In this document: positions 1 through 8,563 of the stretch, in pieces
How the letters are laid out: the number at the start of each line of letters is the position of its first letter
Position numbering within the stretch: position 1 is the stretch's first letter
Source: Solirubrobacter taibaiensis
GTDB taxonomy: Bacteria > Actinomycetota > Thermoleophilia > Solirubrobacterales > Solirubrobacteraceae
Direction: 5' to 3'
Assembly (NCBI GenBank): GCA_027587225.1
Contig: JAPDDQ010000024.1
Location: 42,732 to 106,731 of the forward strand
Length of the DNA stretch: 64,000 nucleotides
Translations under genes and position numbers: made by a program
Notes under the pieces: generated by a model
Databases searched by the model: none
What the model was told of the DNA's origin: nothing
What the model saw: only the letters and a program-made list of their open reading frames with translations

Positions 1-2
1 CC

Positions 3-797
3 GAAGAGGCGCCGGTGCGCGAGGTGGCGCTTCCCGGGTTCACGATCAGCCCGTACGCGGTCACGAACGAGGAATACGCGGCGTTCGTGGCCGCCACCGG
101 GTACGCGACCGTGGCCGAGCGCCCGCTCGACCCGGCTGACTTTCCCGGCGCCCCGGCGGCCAATCTCCAGCCCGGCTCCATGGTGTTCACGCGCACGCGC
201 GGGCCGGTCGACCTGCGCCACATCAACCAGTGGTGGCGGTGGGTGCCGGGCGCCTCGTGGCGGCATCCGGAAGGCCCGGGCAGTTCGACCAAGGGACGCG
301 AACGACATCCAGTCGTGCAGGTCGCCTATGAGGATGCGGTGGCCTACGCCGACTGGGCGGGCCTGCGCCTGCCCAGCGAGGCCGAGTGGGAGCGGGCCGC
401 GCGCGGCGACCTGGACGGCGCCGAGTTCACCTGGGGCGAAGGACCGGAGTCCGGCGGCGCACGGCTCGCGAACTACTGGCACGGCGACTTCCCCTGGCGT
501 CCCGAACCCGGCTACGGGACGACCGCGCCGGTGGGATCCTTCCCGCCCAACGGACTCGGGCTCTACGACATGGCCGGCAACGTCTGGGAGTGGACGACGG
601 ACTGGTACGGCGGGTCCGAAGCGGCGAGCCGGGACCCTGGCCAGCCGCAGTTCTCCGTCCCGCGCCGGGTCGTCAAGGGCGGGTCGTTCCTGTGCGCCGA
701 CAGCTACTGCCGGCGCTACCGCCCCGCGGCCCGGCGCCCACAGATGATCGACACCGGCATGAGCCACATCGGCTTCCGCTGCGCGGCTGATCCGTAG
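3..797 (+). CDS. Formylglycine-generating enzyme (5'-truncated by window edge)
   Basis: The frame is open to the left edge and the first visible residues (EEAPVREV) already sit about 25 residues into the family, so the true start lies outside the window. FGE oxidises the active-site Cys of type I sulfatases to formylglycine. Seen here: VTNEEYAAFV near the start, LPSEAEWERAARG in the middle, NVWEWTTDWYG, and GGSFLCADSYCRRYRP near the C terminus. The two Cys in that last motif are the copper/redox pair of true FGEs and separate it from EgtB-like SUMF1 relatives. A Cys-type sulfatase, its likely client, lies 4 kb downstream on the same strand at 4772. The gene ends 1 base before the convergent DUF389 gene, with no terminator between them. 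Confidence 0.9.
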   Translation, partial: EEAPVREVALPGFTISPYAVTNEEYAAFVAATGYATVAERPLDPADFPGAPAANLQPGSMVFTRTRGPVDLRHINQWWRWVPGASWRHPEGPGSSTKGRERHPVVQVAYEDAVAYADWAGLRLPSEAEWERAARGDLDGAEFTWGEGPESGGARLANYWHGDFPWRPEPGYGTTAPVGSFPPNGLGLYDMAGNVWEWTTDWYGGSEAASRDPGQPQFSVPRRVVKGGSFLCADSYCRRYRPAARRPQMIDTGMSHIGFRCAADP

Positions 798-798
798 C

Positions 799-1809
799 TC
801 ACGGGACGGTGCCCAAAGCGCGGCGCTGCCCCGGCAGGCGGTTGATCTCGACCGGCGTGCCCCGCGGCACGGCGTCGGCCAGCTCGGGAAGCAGCTGCGG
901 GTCGGCGCTGCCGTCCGCGCGGCCCTCGACGAGCACGACGAGGGCCGCGCCCTCGTAATGCGTGTTGACCAGCTGCTCGCCGTTGCGCTCGGCCCAGCTC
1001 GTGGCGATGTCGCTCGCGGCCGCCTGGCGCTGCTGCAGCTGGACGGTCCGGAAGGTCGCGACCGAGAGCGCGAGCACGACCACCGTGCCGGCGGCCGCGA
1101 CGACGAGGTAGGCCGGGCGGCGGCGCACGCCCTCGGCTCCCGGGAGTAGCTTCAGCAGCGAGTACAACAGGCTGCCGGCGACGATGATCGCGAGCACGTT
1201 CGTCGTGAACAGCAGCAGCGCGCCGAGCGCGTCGTCCCACGCGCCGTCGGCGGCGGTGATGCCGACGACGGCGAGCGGCGGCACGAGCGAGATCGCGATC
1301 GCGACACCCGGCAGGATGTCGCCGATGTCGCGCCGGGCGATCGCGAGCGATCCCGCCAGCCCCGTGGCCGCCGCGGCCACGAGGTCGATCAGCGTCGGCG
1401 CGACGCGCCCGGTGATCTGCGCGTTGGATGCGGGCACGACGATCTGCGGCAGGACGAACTCGGCGACCGCGCCGATCAACACCACGGCCAGCCCGGCGGT
1501 GACCAGGATCCGCATCGACTGCAGCAACGCGCGCAGCTCGCCGCCGGCCAGGCCCACCGCGACGCCCTGGATCGGTGTGGCCAGCGGGGCGATGATCATC
1601 GCCCCGATCACCGTCGCCGTCGAGTCGCCGATCACGCCCGCGGACGCGATCACCGCGGACAGCACGAGCAGCAGCCAGAAGCGGCTCAGCTTGGCGGGTG
1701 CATCGCCGGCGAACAGGTAGACGGCGTCGCGGACTTCGTCCGCCGTGCGCAGCTCTCCGCTGAGCCACGGCGCGACCCGCTTGTCGGTCAGGATCGACAC
1801 CACGTCCAT
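799..1809 (-). CDS. DUF389 family membrane protein
   Basis: Predicted integral membrane protein of 336 residues with the DUF389 (TIGR00341-like) core. It begins with DAPAKLSRFW, continues through the DSTATVIGAMIIAPLATP helix pair and GDILPGVAIAISLVPPLAVVG, and then the TNVLAII helix; I count about six hydrophobic segments. The C-terminal ~100 residues form a soluble, periplasm-facing segment. The family has no established biochemical function; transport or stress roles are only guesses. I chose the ATG at 1809 (MDVVSILTD) because the longer frame to 1911 would run into the divergent L,D-transpeptidase and adds 34 residues with no membrane or domain character. The stop abuts the convergent FGE gene. 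Confidence 0.85.
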   Translation of the reverse strand: MDVVSILTDKRVAPWLSGELRTADEVRDAVYLFAGDAPAKLSRFWLLLVLSAVIASAGVIGDSTATVIGAMIIAPLATPIQGVAVGLAGGELRALLQSMRILVTAGLAVVLIGAVAEFVLPQIVVPASNAQITGRVAPTLIDLVAAAATGLAGSLAIARRDIGDILPGVAIAISLVPPLAVVGITAADGAWDDALGALLLFTTNVLAIIVAGSLLYSLLKLLPGAEGVRRRPAYLVVAAAGTVVVLALSVATFRTVQLQQRQAAASDIATSWAERNGEQLVNTHYEGAALVVLVEGRADGSADPQLLPELADAVPRGTPVEINRLPGQRRALGTVP

Positions 1810-1865
1810 CCTGTCGGCTGCGGAATGGACGGACGTCGCCCTCCCCGGGTGATTTTCACTCACCC

Positions 1866-2564
1866 ATGCGGCACGCAAACTGCGCGGCGATGAGACGGGC
1901 ATCGCTGGCATTGGCGGTCGTGGCCGCGGTGGTGTGGGCGGAGCCGGCGCGGGGGGAGCGACTGTCGAACGAGCGCACGCTCAGCCGCTGGGCGTATCCA
2001 GAACGGCTCGGGTGGGCGCGCAGCGCGCCGAGCACCGACGCGCGGCGGGTGGCGCGCCTGCGCACGCTCACCGAGGACGGGCACCCCGAGCTGTATCTCG
2101 CGCTGCGCGAGGAGCGAGGCTGGGTGCAGGTGCGGTTGCCGCGGCGTCCGAACGGCTCCAAGGGCTGGGTTCCGCGCGCGTACCTCGGACGGCTGCGCAC
2201 GGTACGGACCGCGCTCGAGATCGACCGAAGCCGTCAGCGCGCGTGGTTGCGCCGGGCAGGTCGGGTCGTGTGGTCGGCGCCGATCGGCATCGGCAAGCGC
2301 GGCACCCCGACGCCGGCCGGCCGCTTCTACGTGCGCGAGAAGCTTCGGGGTGACGGCGCCACGTACGGATCGTGGGCGATCGGCACGAGCGCCTACTCGT
2401 CACTTTCGGACTGGCCCGGCGGCGGTGTCGTCGGCATCCACGGCACGGACCGCCCTGACCAGATCCCGGGGCGCCCCTCGCACGGCTGCGTGCGCCTCAC
2501 CAACCGCGACGTCACCGCGCTGGTGCGTCGCCTTCCTCTGGGGACGCCGATATGGGTGCACTGA
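1866..2564 (+). CDS. Secreted L,D-transpeptidase (YkuD domain)
   Basis: 232 residues. A signal peptide (MRRASLALAVVAAVVWA) starts at the internal Met of codon 9, so translation may begin at 1890 instead. An SH3-like segment (about residues 55-110, ending KGWVPRAYLG) precedes the YkuD catalytic domain. The catalytic motif is complete: His192 in GIHGTD and Cys208 in SHGCVRL, with PTPAGRFYV before it. The enzyme forms 3-3 peptidoglycan cross-links or attaches proteins to peptidoglycan outside the membrane. Its last 13 bases overlap the start of the surface-protein gene at 2552, so the two are translationally coupled. A short inverted repeat (GGGTGA at 1847-1852, TCACCC at 1860-1865) lies directly before the first ATG. 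Confidence 0.9.
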   Translation: MRHANCAAMRRASLALAVVAAVVWAEPARGERLSNERTLSRWAYPERLGWARSAPSTDARRVARLRTLTEDGHPELYLALREERGWVQVRLPRRPNGSKGWVPRAYLGRLRTVRTALEIDRSRQRAWLRRAGRVVWSAPIGIGKRGTPTPAGRFYVREKLRGDGATYGSWAIGTSAYSSLSDWPGGGVVGIHGTDRPDQIPGRPSHGCVRLTNRDVTALVRRLPLGTPIWVH

Positions 2565-4747
2565 GAGTCCTGGCCATCGCGACCGTGGGCGCGGCGGTGC
2601 TTGCCCCGGAGGCCGCGGCCCAGCAACGGCTCGTCACGTACGCGGCACGGGCGTGTCCCAGCTACGACTCGGTGCGCGCGAACCTCGCGCGCAACGACAT
2701 CCAAGAGAGCCTGCAGGACCTCGGGGCGAACACGCTGTACGTCAGCGGCGAGCTGATCTCGGCGGCGAAAGAGCTCGAGGGCCAGCCGCGCTGCCGGCCG
2801 CTCCCGAACTGGCGCTTCGTGCTGGGCACGGGCTTTCAGACGCAGGCCGTGAACGGGCCCTGGGGCTCGCTCTCGCGCGTCTCGGGCGCGTACGACACGT
2901 CGATCGTCACGCAGGCGGCGACGCCGTTGCTCGATCGCACCGGCGGACCCGTCGGCCGGGACCTGCCGGGGGCGGTCACGGTCGCGCTCACCGACGATCA
3001 GTCGGAGCGGTCACAGGCCTACAGCTCGCTGTGGCTGCAGGCGGGAGCCGTCGACGACCCGGTGCTCGACAAGGTCTACCCGGGGCAGTACGGCTTCGCG
3101 GCGCTCCGCTGCGCGGTCGACGATCTCAACGGCGACAACGTCGAGTACATCACCTATCCCAACGGCGTCAGCCACGTGCTGTGTTACGCGTACTACGTCG
3201 AGCCGCCGCCGACGAGCGGGACGATCATCGTCCGCAAGGTCGTCGACGACCCGGAGGCGACCGCGCGCCAGGACTTCTCGTTCAGCGGCAACATCACCTA
3301 CAACGCGGACGGTCGCTTCACGCTGTCGGCCGCGAACGGATCGCCCGCGAGTACGACGTTCTACCGCGCCGCGGGCACGGCCGAGCCGTGGACCTTCACG
3401 GAGCAGGTGCCGGCCGGCTGGTCGCTCACCGGGCTCGCGTGCACGTCGGCGACCGGCGCGAGCACGACCACCACGACCCTGGCGACCGGCGAGACGCGTG
3501 TCGCGCTCGCGAGCGGTGACACGGTCACGTGTACCTACACGAACCGCCTGCTGCCGACGCTCGCGGGGCTGCAGCTCTCCAAGCGCACGCTTGGCGGCGT
3601 CGGCTCGTTCCGCTTCGCGATCGCCGGGCCGGACAGCGGGAGCCAGACGATCGCCACCACGGAGCCCCGCGTGGCGGTCGCCGGCACGCCGCTCGAGGGC
3701 TCACCTGGCTCCTATACCGTGACCGAGCGCTTGCCCGCCGTCACGCCCGAGGGCCGCTGGCGTCCGGTCAAAGCGACGTGTGACGGCAAAGCGTTCGACC
3801 CGCTCGAACCGGTGCGCTTCACCGTCGAGGCCGGCGGGGGCGTTGCCTGCGAGTTCACGAACGAGTTCATCCCGGCCGGCAAGCTGCGGCTTCGCAAGGT
3901 CACGCGCGGCGGAGTCGCCACGGCGTTCTTCCAGATCTCGCCGCGTGGCGCCAACGCGGAACCGTTGCTCCAGCGGGCCCGGGTGCGGCGGCAGCTCATC
4001 CCCGTGACCGCCACCGGCGACGACACGAGCGCACTGCCGCTCGGCGTCTACGACATCCGCGAGTTCGGACGGCAGGTGACGTCGCAGGGCATCTGGCGGG
4101 TGGAGTCCGTGCTGTGCGACGGGCGCCCCGTGGCCAACGCGCAGGGACGCACGCAGGTGCGGCTGACCCGCGCGGACCCGAGCAAGGACTGCACGTTCGT
4201 CAACCGCTTCGTCCGCTCGGGACCGCCTCCCCCGGAGCCCACACCGACGCCGACCCCCACGCCCGAGCCGCCGACACCGGTGCCCACCACGTCACCGACA
4301 CCGGCCCCGACGCCGGAGCCGCCTGACCAGGGCGGTGTGCTGCCGGCCAACGGCCCGAACGCCGATCTGGTCGTGACCAAGCGCGTCTCCCCGCGCAGCG
4401 CGCGCCCCGGGCAGCCGGTCGAGTACACGATCACCGTCGTCAACCGCGGCCCGGACCCGGCCTCCCAGGTCGTGGCCACCGAGGTCCGGCCCCGGAACAC
4501 GCGCGAGCTGACGCTCTCGACCACCCGCGGCACCTGCACAGGGACGCGGCCCGCCAGCTGCAACATCGGCACCCTCCGATCGGGCCAGCGCGCCGTGATC
4601 ACGGTCGACACCGTCGCCGGGGATCCCGGCCAGAGCGTCAACCAGGTCGCGGTCGTCTCCGCCAGCGACGACCCGAACCTGGCCAACAACCTCGCGGACG
4701 CGACGTTGATCGTGCTCCCGCCGACCGCACCGCGCTTCACCGGATGA
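2552..4747 (+). CDS. Secreted multi-domain surface protein (prealbumin-like repeats, Pro-rich linker, DUF11)
   Basis: 731 residues. A signal peptide (residues 1-24, ending EAAAQQ) is followed by a ~185-residue Cys-containing domain that I do not recognise. Then come three SpaA/prealbumin-like beta domains (about 215-330, 340-455 and 460-570). The first two open with I/L-x-V/L-x-K/R and each domain closes with a C-x-F/Y-x-N-R/E signature (CTYTNR, CEFTNEF, CTFVNRF). A Pro/Thr linker of about 40 residues leads to a C-terminal DUF11 domain (NADLVVTKRVSP ... DPNLANNLADAT). There is no LPXTG motif, terminal membrane helix or sortase nearby, so the mode of attachment is not visible. Translational coupling to the L,D-transpeptidase gene suggests a cell-wall role or cross-linking to peptidoglycan; this is inference. 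Confidence 0.8.
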   Translation: MGALRVLAIATVGAAVLAPEAAAQQRLVTYAARACPSYDSVRANLARNDIQESLQDLGANTLYVSGELISAAKELEGQPRCRPLPNWRFVLGTGFQTQAVNGPWGSLSRVSGAYDTSIVTQAATPLLDRTGGPVGRDLPGAVTVALTDDQSERSQAYSSLWLQAGAVDDPVLDKVYPGQYGFAALRCAVDDLNGDNVEYITYPNGVSHVLCYAYYVEPPPTSGTIIVRKVVDDPEATARQDFSFSGNITYNADGRFTLSAANGSPASTTFYRAAGTAEPWTFTEQVPAGWSLTGLACTSATGASTTTTTLATGETRVALASGDTVTCTYTNRLLPTLAGLQLSKRTLGGVGSFRFAIAGPDSGSQTIATTEPRVAVAGTPLEGSPGSYTVTERLPAVTPEGRWRPVKATCDGKAFDPLEPVRFTVEAGGGVACEFTNEFIPAGKLRLRKVTRGGVATAFFQISPRGANAEPLLQRARVRRQLIPVTATGDDTSALPLGVYDIREFGRQVTSQGIWRVESVLCDGRPVANAQGRTQVRLTRADPSKDCTFVNRFVRSGPPPPEPTPTPTPTPEPPTPVPTTSPTPAPTPEPPDQGGVLPANGPNADLVVTKRVSPRSARPGQPVEYTITVVNRGPDPASQVVATEVRPRNTRELTLSTTRGTCTGTRPASCNIGTLRSGQRAVITVDTVAGDPGQSVNQVAVVSASDDPNLANNLADATLIVLPPTAPRFTG

Positions 4748-4771
4748 GACTCGACGAAAAGGAACACCACT

Positions 4772-7099
4772 GTGGCTAAGCCGTTCAAGGGCGTAATCAA
4801 TCTCGACGTCCGTGACTCGGTCATGGACTGGGACGCGTTCCGGGACGACCCCGCGCCGGCGGGCTCCCCGAACGTGCTCGTGGTGCTGTACGACGACACG
4901 GGCCTCGCGGCCTGGTCGACGTACGGCGGGCGCATCAACATGCCCACGCTCGACCGGCTGGCGGCGAACGGGCTGACCTACAGCCAGTGGCACACGACCG
5001 CGCTGTGCTCGCCGACGCGCTCGTGCTTCCTGACCGGGCGCAACCACCATTCGAACGGCTTCGCGCAGATCGCCGAGGGCGCGCAGGGCTTCCCGGGGCA
5101 CACCGGGATGATCCCGATGGAGAACGCGACGATGGCCGAGGTTCTCCGTGAGAACGGGTGGAACACGTTCTGGGTCGGCAAGAACCACAACGTCCCGCTC
5201 GAGGACTGGGCGATGGGCGGCTCCAAGAAGCACTGGCCGCTCGCGCGCGGGTTCGATCGCTTCTACGGCTTCCTGGGTGGCGAGACCAACCAGTGGTATC
5301 CGACGCTGGCCGAGGACAACCACTACGTCGAGCAGCCGGCGACCCCCGAAGAGGGCTATCACCTGTCCAAGGACCTCGCGGACAAGGCGCTCGGATTCAT
5401 CCGCGACTCCAAGCAGTCACACCCCGACAAGCCGTGGTACATGTGGTTCTGCCCCGGCGCCAACCACGCGCCGCACCACGCCCCGCAGGAGTACATCGAC
5501 AAGTACAAGGGCCAGTTCGACGACGGCTACGAGGCGTACCGCGAGTGGGTGCTGCCGCGGATGATCGAGCGCGGGATCCTGCCCGAGGGCACGGAGCTGA
5601 CGCCCATCAACCCGTTGCCCGAGGGGCAGACGATCGCGACGGACCAGGTGCGTCCGTGGGACACGCTGTCCGACGATGAGAAGCGGCTGTTCAGCCGCAT
5701 GGCCGAGGTGTACGCGGGCTTCAGCGAGTACACCGACGCGCAGGTCGGACGGATCGTCGACTACCTCGAGGCGTCCGGCCAGCTCGAGAACACGATCGTC
5801 ATCTACGCGGCCGACAATGGCGCCTCGGGCGAAGGGTCGCCGGACGGGTCGGTGAACGAGAACAAGGTCTTCAACGCCTATCCGGACGACATCGCGCAGA
5901 ACCTCACGATGCTCGACCAGCTCGGTTCGCCCGAGACCTACAACCACTACCCGACCGGCTGGGCGACCGCCTTCTCGACGCCGTTCAAGATGTTCAAGCG
6001 CTACACGTACCAGGGCGGCGTCAGCGATCCGCTGGTGGTCTCGTGGCCGGCCGGGATCAAGGCCCGCGGCGAGGTCCGCGACCAGTACCACCACTGCACG
6101 GACATCGTCCCGACGATCCTCGAGTGCTGCGGCGTCGAGTTCCCGGATTTCGTCCAGGGCTACGAGCAGTCGCCGCTCCCAGGCGTCTCGATGCGCTACT
6201 CGTTCGACGACGCCTCCGCCGCGACCGCCAAGCAGATCCAGTACTACGAGATGTTCGGGACGCGAGCCCTGTGGCACGAGGGCTGGAAGGTCGTCGCCGA
6301 GCGCGGCCCGAACCTCGGGGCGGGCAACTTCGACAACGAGACCTGGCAGCTGTTCAACACGGACGTCGATCGCTCGGAGTCCCACGACCTCGCGGCCGAG
6401 CATCCCGACAAGGTCAAGCAGCTGGTCGACCTGTGGCTCGTCGAGGCCGGCAAGTACGACGTGCTGCCGCTCGACGACCGCACGCTCGCCGAGCTCGTGG
6501 CGGTGATGCCCGAGGCCATGCTCCCGCCCGGCGGCGTGTGGCGCTACTACCCGGGGACGACCGAGGTCCCGGAGTTCGTGGCGGCGAACACGCGCGGACG
6601 CTCCTACAAGATCCTGGCCGAGGTCGAGATCGGCGGCAACGGCGGCGCGGAGGGCGTGATCTTCGCCCAGGGTGCCCGTTTCGGCGGCCACTCGCTGTTC
6701 GTCAAGGACCACAAGCTCTGGTACGCGTACAACTTCATCGGCATCCCACCCGAGCAGCAGCTCGTGTCCGAGGGGGACCTGGCCGCCGGCCGGCACGTCG
6801 TCGGCGTGGAGTTCGCCAAGCAGTCGGTGGGCGACCGCCACGAGACCCTCGGCGTGGCGAAGCTCTACATCGACGACGAGGTCGTGGCCGAGAGCGAGTG
6901 GAAGACGCAGCCCGGGCACTTCGCGCTGTGCGGCGAGGGGCTGACGATCGGACGGGACTCGAGCGACCCCGTGAGCCAGGAGTATCCGCCCGGCTTCGAT
7001 TTCAGCGGCGGGCGCATCCTCGAGGTCGAGGTCAACGTGGGCGACGACGTGTACCTGGACGTCGAGCGCGAACTGGCCGCCGCCATGGCGCGCGACTAA
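4772..7099 (+). CDS. Type I arylsulfatase (Cys-type)
   Basis: 775 residues, the size of the mycobacterial AtsA/AtsD-like group. It hydrolyses sulfate esters after Cys79 of the CSPTRS motif is converted to formylglycine by an FGE. Metal-site residues visible are the Asp pair in LYDDTG (41-42) and ADNGASGEGSPDG around residue 349. The last ~150 residues (FGGHSLFVKDHKLWYAYNF ... RILEVEVNV) look like the beta-sandwich domain attached to long actinobacterial sulfatases. No signal peptide is present, so it is probably cytoplasmic. The start is GTG at 4772, with AAAGGAA 8 bases before it. The gene ends in a 4-base overlap (ctaa) with the convergent SulP permease; FGE, sulfatase and permease together form a sulfate-ester scavenging set. 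Confidence 0.95.
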   Translation: MAKPFKGVINLDVRDSVMDWDAFRDDPAPAGSPNVLVVLYDDTGLAAWSTYGGRINMPTLDRLAANGLTYSQWHTTALCSPTRSCFLTGRNHHSNGFAQIAEGAQGFPGHTGMIPMENATMAEVLRENGWNTFWVGKNHNVPLEDWAMGGSKKHWPLARGFDRFYGFLGGETNQWYPTLAEDNHYVEQPATPEEGYHLSKDLADKALGFIRDSKQSHPDKPWYMWFCPGANHAPHHAPQEYIDKYKGQFDDGYEAYREWVLPRMIERGILPEGTELTPINPLPEGQTIATDQVRPWDTLSDDEKRLFSRMAEVYAGFSEYTDAQVGRIVDYLEASGQLENTIVIYAADNGASGEGSPDGSVNENKVFNAYPDDIAQNLTMLDQLGSPETYNHYPTGWATAFSTPFKMFKRYTYQGGVSDPLVVSWPAGIKARGEVRDQYHHCTDIVPTILECCGVEFPDFVQGYEQSPLPGVSMRYSFDDASAATAKQIQYYEMFGTRALWHEGWKVVAERGPNLGAGNFDNETWQLFNTDVDRSESHDLAAEHPDKVKQLVDLWLVEAGKYDVLPLDDRTLAELVAVMPEAMLPPGGVWRYYPGTTEVPEFVAANTRGRSYKILAEVEIGGNGGAEGVIFAQGARFGGHSLFVKDHKLWYAYNFIGIPPEQQLVSEGDLAAGRHVVGVEFAKQSVGDRHETLGVAKLYIDDEVVAESEWKTQPGHFALCGEGLTIGRDSSDPVSQEYPPGFDFSGGRILEVEVNVGDDVYLDVERELAAAMARD

Positions 7100-8499
7100 C
7101 GCGGCAGATCGGGTGAGACGTGGCGCAGCACGCGCCACGTCCGCTCGTTGAGACCGTGCATGCGCGGCGCGAAGTCGACGAGCACGAGCGCGGCGGTGAC
7201 GTCGACCCCGGTCACGGCGGACATGTCCAGCCGCGGCTCCGGGTCCAACTCGAGCACGTGCCGCTTCACGCGCTGGACGTTGGCGAAGTACAGCGGCCCG
7301 TGGATGCGGATGGTGCCGTCGTCGAGTTGGTCGATCTGCGGATGGTTGAGGGCATGGAACACCAGGAGCATGCTCGCCAGCACGCCGATCAGCACGCCCT
7401 GGAGGACGCCGAGCGTGAGCACGCCGAGCAGCGTGACCAGGCCGCAGAGCACGCCGCGGCGATGGATCTCGCCGATCTGGCGCAGCGGCTCGATCTGGAT
7501 CAACCCGATCGCGGACACGAGCACGAGTGCGCCCAGCGTGGCCTGGGGGAGGTCGGCGAACACGCTTGTCAGGAACAGCAGCGTGAGCACGGTGACGCCG
7601 GCCGTGACGAGGCCGGCGCGCTTGGTCTCGGCGCCGTCGTTGACGGCCGTCTGGGACAGGCCGCCGCCCGCGGGCAGCGAGCGGAACAGGCCGCCCGCGA
7701 GGTTCGCTGCGCCGAGGGCGAGCAACTCGCGGTCGGCGATGGGCTCGCGCTCGCCCTTGTGGGCGATGGCGCGGCCGGCCGCGATCGACTCGACGAAGCT
7801 CATCAGCGCGATGCCCGCCGCCGCGGGCAGCAGCGGGCCGATCAGGTCCAGGTCGGGCGCGACGGGCGTGGGCAGGCCGGAGGGGACGGCGCCGGTGAGC
7901 GCGACGTCCAGCAGGCCCAAGGCACCGACCGCGATCCCCGCGCCGACCGCGACGAGCGCGCCCGGGATCTGCGTGCGCTTGAGCGCGTACAGGCCGGCGA
8001 TCGTGGCCGCCGCGAGCCCGGCCGTCGGCCAGCTGATCTCGCCCAGGTTCTGGATCGCCGAGCGCAGCTTCTCGAAGAAGGAGTCGCCGGTCTGCTCGAT
8101 GCCGAGCACCTTGCCGAGCTGGCCGACCGCGATCAGCAGGCCCGTGCCCGCCTTGAAGCCCGCCAGGACGGGGTGGGAGATGAAGTCGGCGAGGAAGCCG
8201 AGCTTGAGCACGCCCGCGGCGACCAGCAGCAGCCCGGCGAGCATCGCGAGCGTCGTCGCGGCCGCCATCGCCTGGTCGGGCGGGACGGTCGCGACCGCCG
8301 CGCCGGTGAGCGCCGCGATCGTCGACGTGGTCGTGACCGACAGCGCCCGCGACGTTCCGACCAGCGCGTACGCGAGCAGCGGCACGAGCGCCGTGTACAG
8401 CCCGACCTGCACCGGCAGGCCGGCGATCGTGGCGTAGGCCATCGACTGCGGGATCACGACCGCCGCCGTCGTCACGCCCGCGAGCGCGTCTTTGCGCAT
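7096..8499 (-). CDS. SulP family sulfate permease with STAS domain
   Basis: 467 residues. The membrane domain starts with LAGVTTAAVVIPQSMAYATIAGLP, the typical SulP opening, and continues through LVGTSRALSVTTTSTIAALTG and the QTAVNDGAETK loop. The C-terminal ~95 residues form a STAS domain (IRIHGPLYFANV ... LDMSAVTGVDVTAA). These proteins import sulfate or related anions such as bicarbonate. I placed the start at ATG 8499 because the family's first helix begins there; a longer frame would read into the divergent CoA-transferase gene. Convergent 4-base stop overlap with the arylsulfatase makes sulfate the likely substrate, although some SulP proteins carry other anions. Confidence 0.9.
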   Translation of the reverse strand: MRKDALAGVTTAAVVIPQSMAYATIAGLPVQVGLYTALVPLLAYALVGTSRALSVTTTSTIAALTGAAVATVPPDQAMAAATTLAMLAGLLLVAAGVLKLGFLADFISHPVLAGFKAGTGLLIAVGQLGKVLGIEQTGDSFFEKLRSAIQNLGEISWPTAGLAAATIAGLYALKRTQIPGALVAVGAGIAVGALGLLDVALTGAVPSGLPTPVAPDLDLIGPLLPAAAGIALMSFVESIAAGRAIAHKGEREPIADRELLALGAANLAGGLFRSLPAGGGLSQTAVNDGAETKRAGLVTAGVTVLTLLFLTSVFADLPQATLGALVLVSAIGLIQIEPLRQIGEIHRRGVLCGLVTLLGVLTLGVLQGVLIGVLASMLLVFHALNHPQIDQLDDGTIRIHGPLYFANVQRVKRHVLELDPEPRLDMSAVTGVDVTAALVLVDFAPRMHGLNERTWRVLRHVSPDLPR

Positions 8500-8563
8500 G
8501 GAGCGGCATCGTCGCCGCCGCGTGGGCGAGGGCTCATCGCCCCGCGTGGGTGACAATCCCTGC

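Noticed and set aside
4240..4325. CRISPR-like or tandem repeat array
   Set aside because: The short periodic sequence encodes the Pro/Thr linker of the surface protein in frame. There are no spacers or repeats of CRISPR length here or elsewhere in the window.
2552..4747. Sortase-anchored adhesin or pilin
   Set aside because: SpaA-like domains are present, but there is no LPXTG-type motif, no C-terminal membrane helix with basic tail, and no sortase gene nearby.
5417..8509. Very long open frame on the minus strand (about 1030 codons) across the sulfatase and permease
   Set aside because: It has the Arg/Ala/Gly-heavy composition of a shadow frame in GC-rich DNA, no domain, and lies antisense to the certain sulfatase and in a wrong frame of SulP. 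Similar long shadows at 26529-29741 (+), 30596-33196 (-) and 32514-34994 (-) were rejected for the same reason.
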